Shown here: piece by piece, positions 19,471 through 28,272 of the stretch
How positions within the stretch are numbered: position 1 is the stretch's first letter
Layout of the letters: every line of letters begins with the position of its first letter
Assembly (NCBI GenBank): GCA_947493215.1
Contig: CANLQE010000001.1
Coordinates: forward strand, 2,419,404-2,483,403
Direction of reading: 5' to 3'
Length of the DNA stretch: 64,000 nt
Source: an uncultured Sphingomonadaceae bacterium
GTDB taxonomy: Bacteria > Pseudomonadota > Alphaproteobacteria > Sphingomonadales > Sphingomonadaceae
The notes under the pieces: generated by a model
Database searches by the model: none
What the model saw: only the letters and a program-made list of their open reading frames with translations
What the model was told of the DNA's origin: nothing
Program-made: the position numbers and the translations under genes

Positions 19471-20157
19471 ATGACAGAAATATCTTTCGAAATCATTGGC
19501 TTTGATCTGGATGGCACCTTGCTGGACACCAGCATGGAACTCGCCGCTTCCCTCAATCATGCACTAGATAGCGCTGGTCGGCCGCAGGTAGACGCAAAAT
19601 CGGTGCGCTCGCTGGTCGGCATGGGCGCGCGGCATATGCTGGAGATGGCGCTGGAACAGTCTGGCGGCAGTGACAAAGAGATGGTCAAGGGCCTAATGCC
19701 GGTGTTGATCGACCATTATGAGGCCAATCTAGGGAATAATGCGCCCGCCTTTCCGGGCCTGATCGATACAATGGACGCGCTGCAGGATCAGGGTATGAAG
19801 TTGGCGGTCGTCACCAATAAATTTGAAAGCCTTGCGATCAAGCTACTTACCAATGTCGGCATGGGCGATCGCTTTGTCACCGTCATCGGCGGAGATACCA
19901 TGGGCAAAGGCCGCAGCAAGCCCAAGCGTGACCCGATTGATGAAATGATCCGGCGCTGTGGTGGCGTGGTGGACCATACGCCCGCGGCCTTTATTGGCGA
20001 CAGCATCTTTGACATCAAAGCGGCACAAAATGCCGGCATCGCCAATGTCGCGGTGAGTTTCGGCTTTTTGCATCAGCCGGTGGAAGAATTAGGCGCGGAC
20101 GCGATTATCGATCATTATGACGAGCTTATCCCAGCTTTGGCCACGCTTAGGCCCTAA
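19471..20157 (+). CDS. gph: HAD-family phosphoglycolate phosphatase
   Basis: 228-residue HAD hydrolase. Motif I FDLDGTLLDT is at residues 9-18 (nucleophile and acid Asp), motif II VVTNK near 117, the Lys of motif III is in the region SKPKRDPI, and motif IV FIGDSIFDIKAAQNAG gives the metal-binding Asp pair. Such proteins clear 2-phosphoglycolate from DNA-end repair and photorespiration-type reactions, but HAD specificity cannot be read off the sequence. ATG 19471 is preferred; two in-frame ATGs upstream (19426, 19465) would add residues overlapping the glmU promoter. Confidence 0.88.
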   Translation: MTEISFEIIGFDLDGTLLDTSMELAASLNHALDSAGRPQVDAKSVRSLVGMGARHMLEMALEQSGGSDKEMVKGLMPVLIDHYEANLGNNAPAFPGLIDTMDALQDQGMKLAVVTNKFESLAIKLLTNVGMGDRFVTVIGGDTMGKGRSKPKRDPIDEMIRRCGGVVDHTPAAFIGDSIFDIKAAQNAGIANVAVSFGFLHQPVEELGADAIIDHYDELIPALATLRP

Positions 20158-20160
20158 ACT

Positions 20161-21180
20161 TCAAGCTTTACGCCATTTTGTCCATAAATGGCGAGCGAGC
20201 ATGAGAGGTGGCATTCTGAGCCAATGGGATCGAATATAGAAGGCTTGCCGTGTGAACTTTCGGTTTTCCCGGCCCCAGCCGTCACGCGCCAACAGGCGAT
20301 GAATATAGAGATTGTCGGTAACTTTGGCTGGACCAGCGAGATTTTCACAAACAGGCGTGCCATATAGAAGGGCAGTCAGTCGAAGAGATCGCGCGAGATG
20401 CGGTTCTAGCTGGTGAAGTTTGGCGCGTGCGCCCAGTTCCATCCAGAAATTATCATCCACTTGGGCAAATTGACGGATCAGCTGATCGATATCCCACAAG
20501 TTGCGCAATCCTCCTGCTAGATCACCATCTGCAAAAAGATGCGCTATCGAATGGAGCAGCATATCGGCCGGTGCCATGACATAAAGCCCCGAATCCAGCC
20601 GAACCGCATTCTCGAGCATCGCACCGGCATTGGGTGTCGGGCCGGCGGTCAGTGGCAAGGTGGTGTGATGCACATCAATCATCCGGTCGCGCTCACGGTG
20701 AATCAGCGGTGGTAGCTCGTGCATATGATCGCGATAATATTGGTCGTCATAAGGATCGGGTTTCACCCACTCCCAACCAGCATCCAATAATAGCTCTTCT
20801 ACAGCGGAAAGCTCATCCCGCGCGACCATGATGTCGAGATCTCCGATGCTCCGGCCAACGCCGGCATCAAGATCCGCCGCGACATAAGCAGTGCCCTTCA
20901 TCAACACAGTTTTGCAGTTTAGTGACGTAAGAGCACGGCGCGCGCAATCTGCTTCCCAAAGCGCTTGTCTCCGAGCAAGATCAGTGGCTTGAATCGCGTC
21001 CTTCAGAACAGGCTGAACTTGTTCAGGCACCTCAATACCCGTCAAACGATGCGCCAAGCTGCCGATCAAGGACTCTGCGCGAGCGATACTGATCAAGTCT
21101 GTCCAGCACGCCCCATCGAGCGAAAGAACCATCCCAGGCTCGCGCAATGCATCGACCAGAGATTGAGCGTTACGCATCAT
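20161..21180 (-). CDS. Nucleotidyltransferase-family protein of the HprK-related/PqqD cluster
   Basis: 339 residues. The nucleotidyltransferase signature is KGTAY (95-99) followed by GRSIGDLDIMV (109-119) with the metal-binding pair D114/D116 (DLD), and a later conserved Asp/His region DVHHTTLP, as in the NTP_transf_5 group. Related proteins occur beside HprK-like kinases in paeninodin-type lasso-peptide clusters. ATG 21180 overlaps the stop of the kinase gene by four bases (an upstream in-frame start at 21195 is less likely). Last gene of the cluster; converges with gph three bases away. Confidence 0.85.
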   Translation of the reverse strand: MMRNAQSLVDALREPGMVLSLDGACWTDLISIARAESLIGSLAHRLTGIEVPEQVQPVLKDAIQATDLARRQALWEADCARRALTSLNCKTVLMKGTAYVAADLDAGVGRSIGDLDIMVARDELSAVEELLLDAGWEWVKPDPYDDQYYRDHMHELPPLIHRERDRMIDVHHTTLPLTAGPTPNAGAMLENAVRLDSGLYVMAPADMLLHSIAHLFADGDLAGGLRNLWDIDQLIRQFAQVDDNFWMELGARAKLHQLEPHLARSLRLTALLYGTPVCENLAGPAKVTDNLYIHRLLARDGWGRENRKFTRQAFYIRSHWLRMPPLMLARHLWTKWRKA

Positions 21181-22046
21181 GACAGCTTGTTCCACAAGCT
21201 ATCGATCAGTTCTTCCGCTTGCTCACCCGATTGATAATCCATTGCTTTGGTTGGAACCGTATCGACAAATTTGGTCAATGTCCGAAAACCTGTCTCGCCA
21301 AGCGCAACATAGTTGGTGGAGGCCTGGGTCAGTCGTACGAAAATCTCGCTCTTCCCCATGTGGCGCAGAATAGGATCATAACCAAAGCGCGGAAACAGAA
21401 GCAACGCGGGTCGGGCGGTATCCGCCATCTTTTGCACCGCATCGGCTGGCGGGATAATATGGCGAATATCGCCTTTGGGCGTCCCGGTCATCAGGGGGCC
21501 AAAGCGGCTCTCCGGCAAAATCGCCTGCATGGCGGCGATCGCCTCATTCTTCAGACTGATCAGGCGTGGAAAGCTATGCATCATGCCGGTGTCAGGATTG
21601 AGCAAGGCAAATTCATCGCCCATGAACCGCCAACCTTTTTCAGCCAGCATCGCGGAAAGCGTAGATTTGCCCGAGCCGGACAAACCGGTCATCAGCAACG
21701 CCTTACCGTCTTTCTCCACACTGCTGGCGTGTAGTAAAAGATGTCGTCGCCAACCCAGCGCCATTTGCAAGTTCATGCCCATTTCAGCCGCTAATAGGCT
21801 TTGGTTCAACGGCAACGGAGCTGCGTCGGGCAACCAAAAGTCGCCGGAAATGTGAACCGATGGCCGGATATAGCGTCGCCATGGCTTTTCGGGCTCCAAC
21901 CGGACGGTAAAATCTGCGTAACTGTCTTGCGATGCGGGATAGTCCCCATACAGCGCGGCCAATTGATCTAAAGGCCGTTGCCAAGTCGAGGCGACCCGGA
22001 AACGGGCGGGTCCAACGGTCAGATAAAGATGATGAAGCCCCGCCAT
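21177..22046 (-). CDS. HprK-related kinase A
   Basis: 289 residues. The C-terminal half is an HPr-kinase-like P-loop domain: LLLHASSVEKDGKALLM then Walker A TGLSGSGKSTL (120-130) and the acidic GDEF (143-146) at the Walker B position. The N-terminal ~100 residues match nothing I can name. True HprK phosphorylates HPr in sugar regulation; this family is instead found with PqqD-like and nucleotidyltransferase genes (the HPr-rel-A system), and a relative phosphorylates a lasso-peptide precursor. Start set at ATG 22046, seven bases after the PqqD-like stop; a longer frame to 22172 lies wholly over the preceding gene. Confidence 0.88.
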   Translation of the reverse strand: MAGLHHLYLTVGPARFRVASTWQRPLDQLAALYGDYPASQDSYADFTVRLEPEKPWRRYIRPSVHISGDFWLPDAAPLPLNQSLLAAEMGMNLQMALGWRRHLLLHASSVEKDGKALLMTGLSGSGKSTLSAMLAEKGWRFMGDEFALLNPDTGMMHSFPRLISLKNEAIAAMQAILPESRFGPLMTGTPKGDIRHIIPPADAVQKMADTARPALLLFPRFGYDPILRHMGKSEIFVRLTQASTNYVALGETGFRTLTKFVDTVPTKAMDYQSGEQAEELIDSLWNKLS

Positions 22047-22053
22047 CTGAAAT

Positions 22054-22332
22054 CTAGACCTGCTCCACAAGACCGAGCGTGCACAGCTCAGCGAGCCTTG
22101 CCAGAACGATGTCAGCGACATCCGTATTGTCTTCAAGATCATAGCTAGCCGAGAGCCGTTGCGCAACATCACTAGCGGTCAACGAATCTTCAGCCATAAC
22201 CTCTAATATCGCCGGCACCGGATCCGCGACCATATGCGTGACACCCGATGATTTTTGAAAAATCAGGGTCATACTATCCAGTGGATGCTGGATTATCCCA
22301 TCAAGGGCTGCGGTGCGGTAAAGCTGGCTCAT
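22054..22332 (-). CDS. PqqD-like peptide-binding protein (HPr-rel-A system)
   Basis: 92 residues with the PqqD winged-helix layout: beta strands at the start (TLIFQKSSGVTHMV), then helices (DPVPAILEVMAEDSLTASDVAQRLSASY) and LARLAELCTLGLVEQV at the end. PqqD domains act as RiPP recognition elements that bind precursor leader peptides and present them to modifying enzymes. Second gene of the four-gene cluster, 103 bases after the Tat-signal protein and seven bases before the kinase. Binding partner unknown. Confidence 0.85.
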   Translation of the reverse strand: MSQLYRTAALDGIIQHPLDSMTLIFQKSSGVTHMVADPVPAILEVMAEDSLTASDVAQRLSASYDLEDNTDVADIVLARLAELCTLGLVEQV

Positions 22333-22435
22333 TGGCGATTATACTATTCCTGATCAAGGCAAGTCATTTAAAACAAGCCGTTAGCATGAATATGTTAATA
22401 ACCGTTGGCTTTGAAGCCAAAAATCAGCGCGCTGG

Positions 22436-22864
22436 CTATCGCGGCATTTGCAGAGATGCGTAGCAGGTAAAGCCACTCTGTCCGGACTGCAGTCTGCGAA
22501 TGTAATTCACATAAGCTTTCGATTGATCATAGGATGTGCCGGGAAGGGACCGACCATTCATCGCGCGCTTCACTTCTTCACCGGTAAAATTACGGCCTGC
22601 TGGCGGAAATGCTCCCGGTGTATCGGGTGATACAATTTTGCCATCGGGCCCGATATAGCCGCCAGCGGCATGATTACCCGGCACTGGAATTTCACAGTTA
22701 AGCACTGAACCGGCAGTCTGCGCCAAAGCGGGCTTGATACTGACGATGGCGGAGGCTGTAACGGCACCCATCATCAGCGCACGGCGGCGTGTCACGACAG
22801 CTGCATTCTTGGAAGCAGCGTTCGATTCTGAAGATTGATGGTCTTCGTTTGGTTTGTCCGTCAT
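22436..22864 (-). CDS. Tat-signal secreted protein, possible client of the kinase cluster
   Basis: 142 residues: a polar N-terminus rich in Ser, Asn and Asp (about 27 residues), a twin-arginine signal VTRRRALMMGAVTASAIV ending at PALAQ, then a ~94-residue mature part with Cys near both ends (LNCEIPVPG and GFTCYASLQMPR), Gly/Pro-rich in the middle. No family recognised. It is the first gene of the run leading into the PqqD-like, kinase and nucleotidyltransferase genes. ATG 22864 is chosen; ATG 22888 is in frame but has a ribosome-binding site too close. Function unknown. Confidence 0.7.
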   Translation of the reverse strand: MTDKPNEDHQSSESNAASKNAAVVTRRRALMMGAVTASAIVSIKPALAQTAGSVLNCEIPVPGNHAAGGYIGPDGKIVSPDTPGAFPPAGRNFTGEEVKRAMNGRSLPGTSYDQSKAYVNYIRRLQSGQSGFTCYASLQMPR

Positions 22865-23013
22865 GGCTTTTAAAATTCCTCTGAACATCGCCCTTAAAAG
22901 GAAAAATGATTAAATGCGAGTAAACACTGGCATCAGAAAATGGGCGTCCATAAACGGGACAAATTGGCTGAAAAGCTTAACAAATCTGACTGTTTAAAAA
23001 TACATCTGGCTCG

Positions 23014-23031
23014 ATGTCACTGACCCGTAAC
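23014..23031 (+). promoter_or_regulatory. Candidate Pho box upstream of phoR
   Basis: Two half-sites ATGTCAC (23014-23020) and CCGTAAC (23025-23031) with 11-base spacing, the same period as the repeats before pstS. Only two units, so moderate to low confidence. Confidence 0.35.
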
Positions 23032-23104
23032 ATGATATAGCCATTGTTGTTTCAACCAAAATCCGCCTAAACATTACGCAAGATTTTTCACTGCATCGGC
23101 AAAT

Positions 23105-24340
23105 ATGAATATAATTTCTCCTTTTCGGCTGATTTTTGCAATCCTTCTCATAGTCGGAGGATCGGTTCTGGCCGCACAAACCTCCGCAGCCTTGATGAAA
23201 ATTATCATCATGTCTGCCTTCGGCGTCGTTGCCCTGGGCATAATCGCCTTGGAAGATCGCGCGCCGCCACAACCTGATCTCAGCGCGCTTGAACGCCAAA
23301 AGAAACGTCTATTATATCAAGGAAGAGCAGAAGCTTATCAGGATGTAATCGACCCAATTACCGATCCCATTCTGCTCATCCGCAATGCAAAAGTAGCGGT
23401 TGCCAATCCGGCGGCTAAGAATTTCCTCGGCAACCATATTATCGGCGAAGACGTGCGCGTCGCCATTCGTCACCCCGCCGCCGCTGATCGACTTGCTAAC
23501 CCCAATGCTGAGCATAGCGGAGAACCGATATTACTGGTTGGTGTCGGCAGTGCGGGGCAAAGATGGGAATTGCGTATTCACGCTCTCAATGACGGATTGA
23601 AGCTGGTGCAATTGTCGGATCAAAGCAGCCGTTACGCTGCAGAGAGAATGCGCACCGATTTCGTGGCCAATGCAAGTCATGAGTTAAGAACCCCGCTAGC
23701 CGCCATAAAAGGCTTCATCGAGACTTTGGAAAACCCGGAAGCCGGTAAAGATGAAGAGACACGCGCCCGATTTTTGAAAATCATGTACCAAGAAGCCGAT
23801 CGCATGCAGCGCCTGGTTGAAGACCTGATGTCTCTATCTCGCATTGAAGCGGAAAAATATCAGCTGCCCTCGGAACCGATTAATCTCGCTGACTTGATAG
23901 CAGAGGTGAAGGCGGTTTTCTTAAATGGCCGCAACAAGAAAGATGATCATTTTGTCGTTTCGTTGCCCGACAATTTACCGATGATCCAAGGCGATTATGC
24001 CCAACTCTCTCAATTGCTGCATAATTTGGTAAGCAATGCCTATAAATATGGACGGCGAGGGAGTCCTATCTCCGTCACCGTTGAACCCAACCGGAACGAA
24101 TCGATGCTGCGTCTATCGGTTATCGATCAGGGCGATGGAATCGCAGCAGAGCATATTCCTCGACTGACGGAGCGGTTTTACCGCGTCGACAAGGGGCGCA
24201 GCAAATCAATTGGCGGGACCGGATTGGGGCTTGCGATCGTAAAGCACATTACCGAACGCCACGGAGGCAGGCTGGAAGTCACCAGTGAGCAAGGGGTAGG
24301 CACCACCGTTACCATATTCCTTCCGGTGATCAGATCCTAG
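23105..24340 (+). CDS. phoR: Phosphate-regulon sensor histidine kinase
   Basis: 411 residues. Two N-terminal transmembrane helices (about 6-26 and 32-50) with almost no periplasmic loop, a PAS-like region (80-170), then the HisKA box with the phosphorylated H192 in SHELRTPLAAIKGF, and an HATPase domain (N-box HNLVSNAYKYG, G1 DQGDGIAAEHI, G2 GGTGLGLAIVKHI). The missing periplasmic domain is normal for PhoR, which senses phosphate through PstSCAB and PhoU rather than by binding it. It heads the phoR-pstSCAB-phoU-phoB block and acts on PhoB. Confidence 0.95.
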   Translation: MNIISPFRLIFAILLIVGGSVLAAQTSAALMKIIIMSAFGVVALGIIALEDRAPPQPDLSALERQKKRLLYQGRAEAYQDVIDPITDPILLIRNAKVAVANPAAKNFLGNHIIGEDVRVAIRHPAAADRLANPNAEHSGEPILLVGVGSAGQRWELRIHALNDGLKLVQLSDQSSRYAAERMRTDFVANASHELRTPLAAIKGFIETLENPEAGKDEETRARFLKIMYQEADRMQRLVEDLMSLSRIEAEKYQLPSEPINLADLIAEVKAVFLNGRNKKDDHFVVSLPDNLPMIQGDYAQLSQLLHNLVSNAYKYGRRGSPISVTVEPNRNESMLRLSVIDQGDGIAAEHIPRLTERFYRVDKGRSKSIGGTGLGLAIVKHITERHGGRLEVTSEQGVGTTVTIFLPVIRS

Positions 24341-24362
24341 CGCAACGACCATCGCGCCCCGA

Positions 24363-24391
24363 CTGTAATATAACTGTAATAAATATGTAAC
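24363..24391 (+). promoter_or_regulatory. Pho box upstream of pstS
   Basis: Three direct repeats at 11-base intervals: CTGTAAT (24363-24369), CTGTAAT (24374-24380) and ATGTAAC (24385-24391). This is the tandem half-site arrangement bound by PhoB dimers, located about 100 bases before the pstS start. Confidence 0.8.
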
Positions 24392-24493
24392 CATTAGGAC
24401 ACCGCTGACTTTTAAACCGCGCTCAACCGGTCGAAAATCACAGCCGATTCTTGACCAATATTTCAACACTCGACAGAAAACGAGGATAGCATA

Positions 24494-25537
24494 ATGTTTA
24501 AGAAAATTGCGCTTTTGGCGGTATCCACACTCGCTTTGGCAGCCTGCCAAGATCAGGCATCTGGCGGACAAGGCGGAACACGCGGCGAAGTTCGGATCGT
24601 CGGCTCATCGACTGTCTTCCCTTTTGCCAAGGCAGTGGCTGAACAATTTAGTTCAGACGGCACAAATACTTCACCCATATTGGAATCCACCGGCACAGGT
24701 GGTGGAATGAAGCTATTTTGTGCAGGCGTCGGCGCAAACACTCCAGACATTGCGAACGCCTCACGGCGGATGAAGGCAACCGAGTTTGAAATGTGCAAAG
24801 AAAACGGCGTTACTGACGTCGTAGAAGTACAGATCGGCATTGACGGCATCGCAATTGCACAGGCCAACGAAGGCCCAGCCATTAAATTGACGCCGACACA
24901 GGTTTACGAAGCCATTGCCGAACGGCCATTTGGTAAAAAGAATGAAACGAAAAACTGGTCTGACATTGATGCTTCGCTGCCAAATATCGCCATTAGCGTT
25001 TACGGTCCTCCGTCTACATCGGGTACCCGTGACGCACTAACGGAGTTAATCATGGAAGTTGGCTGCAAGACCGATGCCGCGACCAAGGCCTTGAAAGACA
25101 CCAATGAAGATGAATATGACGCCATCTGTCATGATGTCCGCGCGGACGGCGCCTATATCGACGCCGGTGAGAATGATAATCTGATCGTTCAGAAGCTAAA
25201 AGCCAATCCAAACAGCCTCGGAATTTTTGGCTATAGCTTCTTGGAAGAAAATACCGATTCCGTTCGCGGCGTCGCCGTTTCCGACATCGAACCCACTTAT
25301 GACGCAATTGCATCAGGCGAATATCCCGGTGCGCGTCCACTTTATATTTACGCTAAAAAGCAGCATGTTGGCGTTATTCCCGGTCTTCAAGAATATCTTG
25401 CTGAATTCGTGGGTGCTGGCGGAAAAGATGGCTACCTCATTAAAGCTGGCCTAATTGCATCGCCTGATGATGTCCGTACGCAAATGGCAGAAACTGCAAA
25501 AAACCTCACCGTTTTGACCGGCGCTGAACTGAAATAA
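24494..25537 (+). CDS. pstS: Phosphate ABC transporter substrate-binding protein
   Basis: 347-residue periplasmic phosphate-binding lipoprotein. Signal peptide with lipobox LAAC (Cys18), then RIVGSSTVFPFAKAVAEQF and ESTGTGGGMKLFCAGVG, the loops whose Ser/Thr residues hold phosphate, and later GPPSTSGTRDALTELIM. It delivers phosphate to PstCA. Preceded by a three-unit Pho box; separated from pstC by 83 bases that contain a hairpin which may let pstS message accumulate above the rest of the operon. Confidence 0.97.
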   Translation: MFKKIALLAVSTLALAACQDQASGGQGGTRGEVRIVGSSTVFPFAKAVAEQFSSDGTNTSPILESTGTGGGMKLFCAGVGANTPDIANASRRMKATEFEMCKENGVTDVVEVQIGIDGIAIAQANEGPAIKLTPTQVYEAIAERPFGKKNETKNWSDIDASLPNIAISVYGPPSTSGTRDALTELIMEVGCKTDAATKALKDTNEDEYDAICHDVRADGAYIDAGENDNLIVQKLKANPNSLGIFGYSFLEENTDSVRGVAVSDIEPTYDAIASGEYPGARPLYIYAKKQHVGVIPGLQEYLAEFVGAGGKDGYLIKAGLIASPDDVRTQMAETAKNLTVLTGAELK

Positions 25538-25553
25538 TTATCTATGGAAATGG

Positions 25554-25575
25554 GGGCTGCTATTCTATGCAGCCC
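25554..25575 (+). other. Intercistronic hairpin between pstS and pstC
   Basis: Perfect GGGCTGC/GCAGCCC stem with an eight-base loop, 16 bases after the pstS stop and not followed by a T-run. Best read as an mRNA-stabilising or partial-termination element rather than a full terminator. Confidence 0.5.
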
Positions 25576-25620
25576 TCACCTTGCTATACATATTCCTAAT
25601 CGAGGATCAGTTATTTTACC

Positions 25621-27003
25621 GTGACAGGCTCTATTCTCTTCCTGCTGATCATCGTTCTCGGAGGCATATCGTGGTTTTTTGGCCGCGTTAAAGCGAGTCG
25701 ATTTTCAATAACGCATACAAAACGGGGAGCTGTGCATTCGCTCCCCAATTATCATGGCTGGTATGTTGCCCTTTGGGCGGTTGGCCCTGCCCTTTTGTTT
25801 CTGGTGGTCTGGAACTTCGCGAGCCCGGCCCTAATCACTGATGCGGCACTTGCTAGCCCAGCTGCCGAACAATTGCCACAGGACGCCTTTGCAAAGGGAT
25901 CGATATTGGCTGAGGCACGTTCGATTGCCTCTGGCCAACAGGTCAGAGCGTTTAATCCGCTCTCACAGTCCATGGTTGAGCCCTATAAAACGGCGATATC
26001 TTATTACCAAACATTGGGCGCGATCGCCGCCATTCTGCTGGCATTTGCGGGCGGCGTCTATTCCTGGCTGAGATTGAAACCAGAACTTAGAGCGAGAACG
26101 AAGATTGAGCGGATCACCATGATGGCGCTGCTTCTGGCATCACTGATCGCAACTATTACAACCGTCGGCATATTCGCGTCACTAATTTTCGAATCCGCCC
26201 GATTCTTTTCGATGGTATCACCGATCGACTTTTTATTCGGAACCGAATGGAATCCGAAAGCAGTCGCAGGACCGCGCGGCGAAACGGGGTTTGGCGCCAT
26301 TCCCTTGTTCTGGGGCACAGTATTTATCGGCGCAATCATTGCGATGATCGTGGCTATTCCGTTGGGCTTGATGAGCGCGATTTATCTGACCCAATATGCA
26401 GCCCCTAGGTTCCGGGCCTGGATGAAGCCAATATTAGAAGTTCTCGCCGGCGTTCCCACGGTTGTTTACGGCTATTTTGCAGCACTGACGGTCGCACCTG
26501 CCTTGCGGGATTTTGCGGTATCCATCGGAATTTCGGGAGCCTCCTCAGAGTCAGCCTTGGCCGCTGGTGTCGTCATGGGCATTATGATCATCCCATTTGT
26601 ATCATCCATGGCCGATGACAGTATTGCCGCTGTTCCAAGCGCAATGCGCGATGGTTCACTCGCCATGGGCGCAACCAAGAGCGAAACCATCAAAAAAGTC
26701 TTGATCCCGGCGGCTCTGCCCGGCGTTGTTGGCGGCGTTTTGCTAGCGGTAAGTCGCGCGATCGGTGAAACGATGATTGTTGTTATGGCTGCTGGTCTGG
26801 CGGCAAATATGACCGCCAATCCGTTTTCCAGTGTTACCACTGTAACCACTCAAATCGTTCAGCTGCTCACCGGTGACCAGGAATTTGACAGCCCCAAAAC
26901 TCTGGCGGCCTTTGCTCTTGGACTGGTGTTGTTCATCGTCACCCTATTGCTCAATCTTATTGCGCTCAGGGTCGTCAAAAAATATCGGGAAGCTTATGAA
27001 TAG
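25621..27003 (+). CDS. pstC: Phosphate ABC transporter permease PstC
   Basis: 460-residue inner-membrane permease starting with GTG. The last ~270 residues are the usual six-helix permease (EAA-type loop AMRDGSLAMGATKSETIKKVLIPAALPG). The first ~170 residues are an extra module with helices at the N-terminus, near residue 50 and near residue 130, making the protein much longer than the ~320-residue Escherichia coli form; this extension is common in alphaproteobacteria. Its end overlaps pstA by eight bases. Confidence 0.95.
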   Translation: MTGSILFLLIIVLGGISWFFGRVKASRFSITHTKRGAVHSLPNYHGWYVALWAVGPALLFLVVWNFASPALITDAALASPAAEQLPQDAFAKGSILAEARSIASGQQVRAFNPLSQSMVEPYKTAISYYQTLGAIAAILLAFAGGVYSWLRLKPELRARTKIERITMMALLLASLIATITTVGIFASLIFESARFFSMVSPIDFLFGTEWNPKAVAGPRGETGFGAIPLFWGTVFIGAIIAMIVAIPLGLMSAIYLTQYAAPRFRAWMKPILEVLAGVPTVVYGYFAALTVAPALRDFAVSIGISGASSESALAAGVVMGIMIIPFVSSMADDSIAAVPSAMRDGSLAMGATKSETIKKVLIPAALPGVVGGVLLAVSRAIGETMIVVMAAGLAANMTANPFSSVTTVTTQIVQLLTGDQEFDSPKTLAAFALGLVLFIVTLLLNLIALRVVKKYREAYE

Positions 27004-28264
27004 CACCGCAACATTTGCCGAAGAGCGCAATCCCACCGATTGGCAAGGCGATGCGATGCAGAAACGCATCCGCAAACGCTATGCCGCCGAACGGCGGTTC
27101 AAGGCATTAGGGCTCGGCGCAATTATATTATCCGCTGGTTTTCTGGCTTTTTTGCTCATCGTGATGGTTGGCAATGGTTTACGCGGCTTTACGCAGACAG
27201 AACTTCCCGTTGAGATTGATTTCCCGGCGATGACCGGCGGCGCAGCAGCGAGTCAATTTGAAGGCGCCAATGGTCAAGCAAATCTGCGGACGTTGGGCGT
27301 TCGGGATATTGTGAACACGAGCGTGCAGATTCAATATGGGGAGGAAGGCACTGAGCTTTTCTCAGCTGGCGGATGGCAAGCTGTTAGTGCCGCAATATTG
27401 AACAATCCAAAAATCGTAGAAACTAAAACAACACTCTATTTACCGGCCGAGTCAGAAATTGATGTGGCTTATAAAAGCGACGGCAGCGCTTCTGCAGAAC
27501 AGAAAGTTACAGAACTCGGCGACAAGCTGAGCACCGGTTTTAACAAGAACTTCCTGTTTAACTCTGATGCAACTGACCCGATGCAGGTTGGCATATGGGG
27601 CGCGCTGAAAGGCTCGCTGATCACCATGTTCATCACATTGATCATCGCCTTTCCTATCGGTGTTCTCTCGGCCCTCTATCTTGAAGAATATGCACCCAAA
27701 AACCGTTTCACCGACTTGATCGAAGTTTCCATCAATAACCTTGCAGCGGTGCCCTCAATCATCTTCGGTCTGCTTGGCCTGGCGGTGTTCTTAAACCTCT
27801 TCGGCTTACCACGATCTGCAGCATTGGTCGGTGGTCTAACGCTGGCTCTAATGACCATGCCAGTGATTGTCATATCAGGCCGCAACGCTGTAAAAGCCGT
27901 TCCGCCGTCCATTCGCGAAGCGGCATTGGGCATTGGTGCAAGCCAGATGCAGGTTGTATTCCATCACGTCCTTCCGCTCGCCCTGCCCGGCATTTTGACA
28001 GGAACGATTATCGGCATGGCGCGGGCATTGGGCGAAACCGCGCCTTTGTTGATGATTGGTATGCGCGCATTTATCGCAACGCCGCCAAGTGGCATTGTTG
28101 AACCGGCCACCGTTCTTCCGGTCCAGATTTTCCTTTGGTCCGACGAAGTCAATCGCGGCTTTGTGGAAAAAACCTCCGCCGCCATTATCGTATTGCTCCT
28201 GTTCCTTCTGACAATGAACGCTCTTGCGATATACTTACGCAATCGTTTTGAAACCCGCTGGTAG
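26996..28264 (+). CDS. pstA: Phosphate ABC transporter permease PstA
   Basis: 422-residue permease partner of PstC. An N-terminal ~190-residue extension (one helix near 40-60, then a soluble part with [18 protein letters not shown]), matching the DUF3333-type domain of alphaproteobacterial PstA, precedes the transmembrane permease domain (EAA loop [25 protein letters not shown]). I use ATG 26996, which overlaps the pstC end; the longer frame from 26873 adds residues that merely shadow pstC. Confidence 0.94.
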   Translation: MNSTATFAEERNPTDWQGDAMQKRIRKRYAAERRFKALGLGAIILSAGFLAFLLIVMVGNGLRGFTQTELPVEIDFPAMTGGAAASQFEGANGQANLRTLGVRDIVNTSVQIQYGEEGTELFSAGGWQAVSAAILNNPKIVETKTTLYLPAESEIDVAYKSDGSASAEQKVTELGDKLSTGFNKNFLFNSDATDPMQVGIWGALKGSLITMFITLIIAFPIGVLSALYLEEYAPKNRFTDLIEVSINNLAAVPSIIFGLLGLAVFLNLFGLPRSAALVGGLTLALMTMPVIVISGRNAVKAVPPSIREAALGIGASQMQVVFHHVLPLALPGILTGTIIGMARALGETAPLLMIGMRAFIATPPSGIVEPATVLPVQIFLWSDEVNRGFVEKTSAAIIVLLLFLLTMNALAIYLRNRFETRW

Positions 28265-28272
28265 ATCGTGAT

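Noticed and set aside
25050-25340. Arg/His-rich minus-strand frame in pstS
   Set aside because: Extreme composition (RHRRRYRRRPRGHHDR type) is an antisense artefact of the pstS coding sequence.
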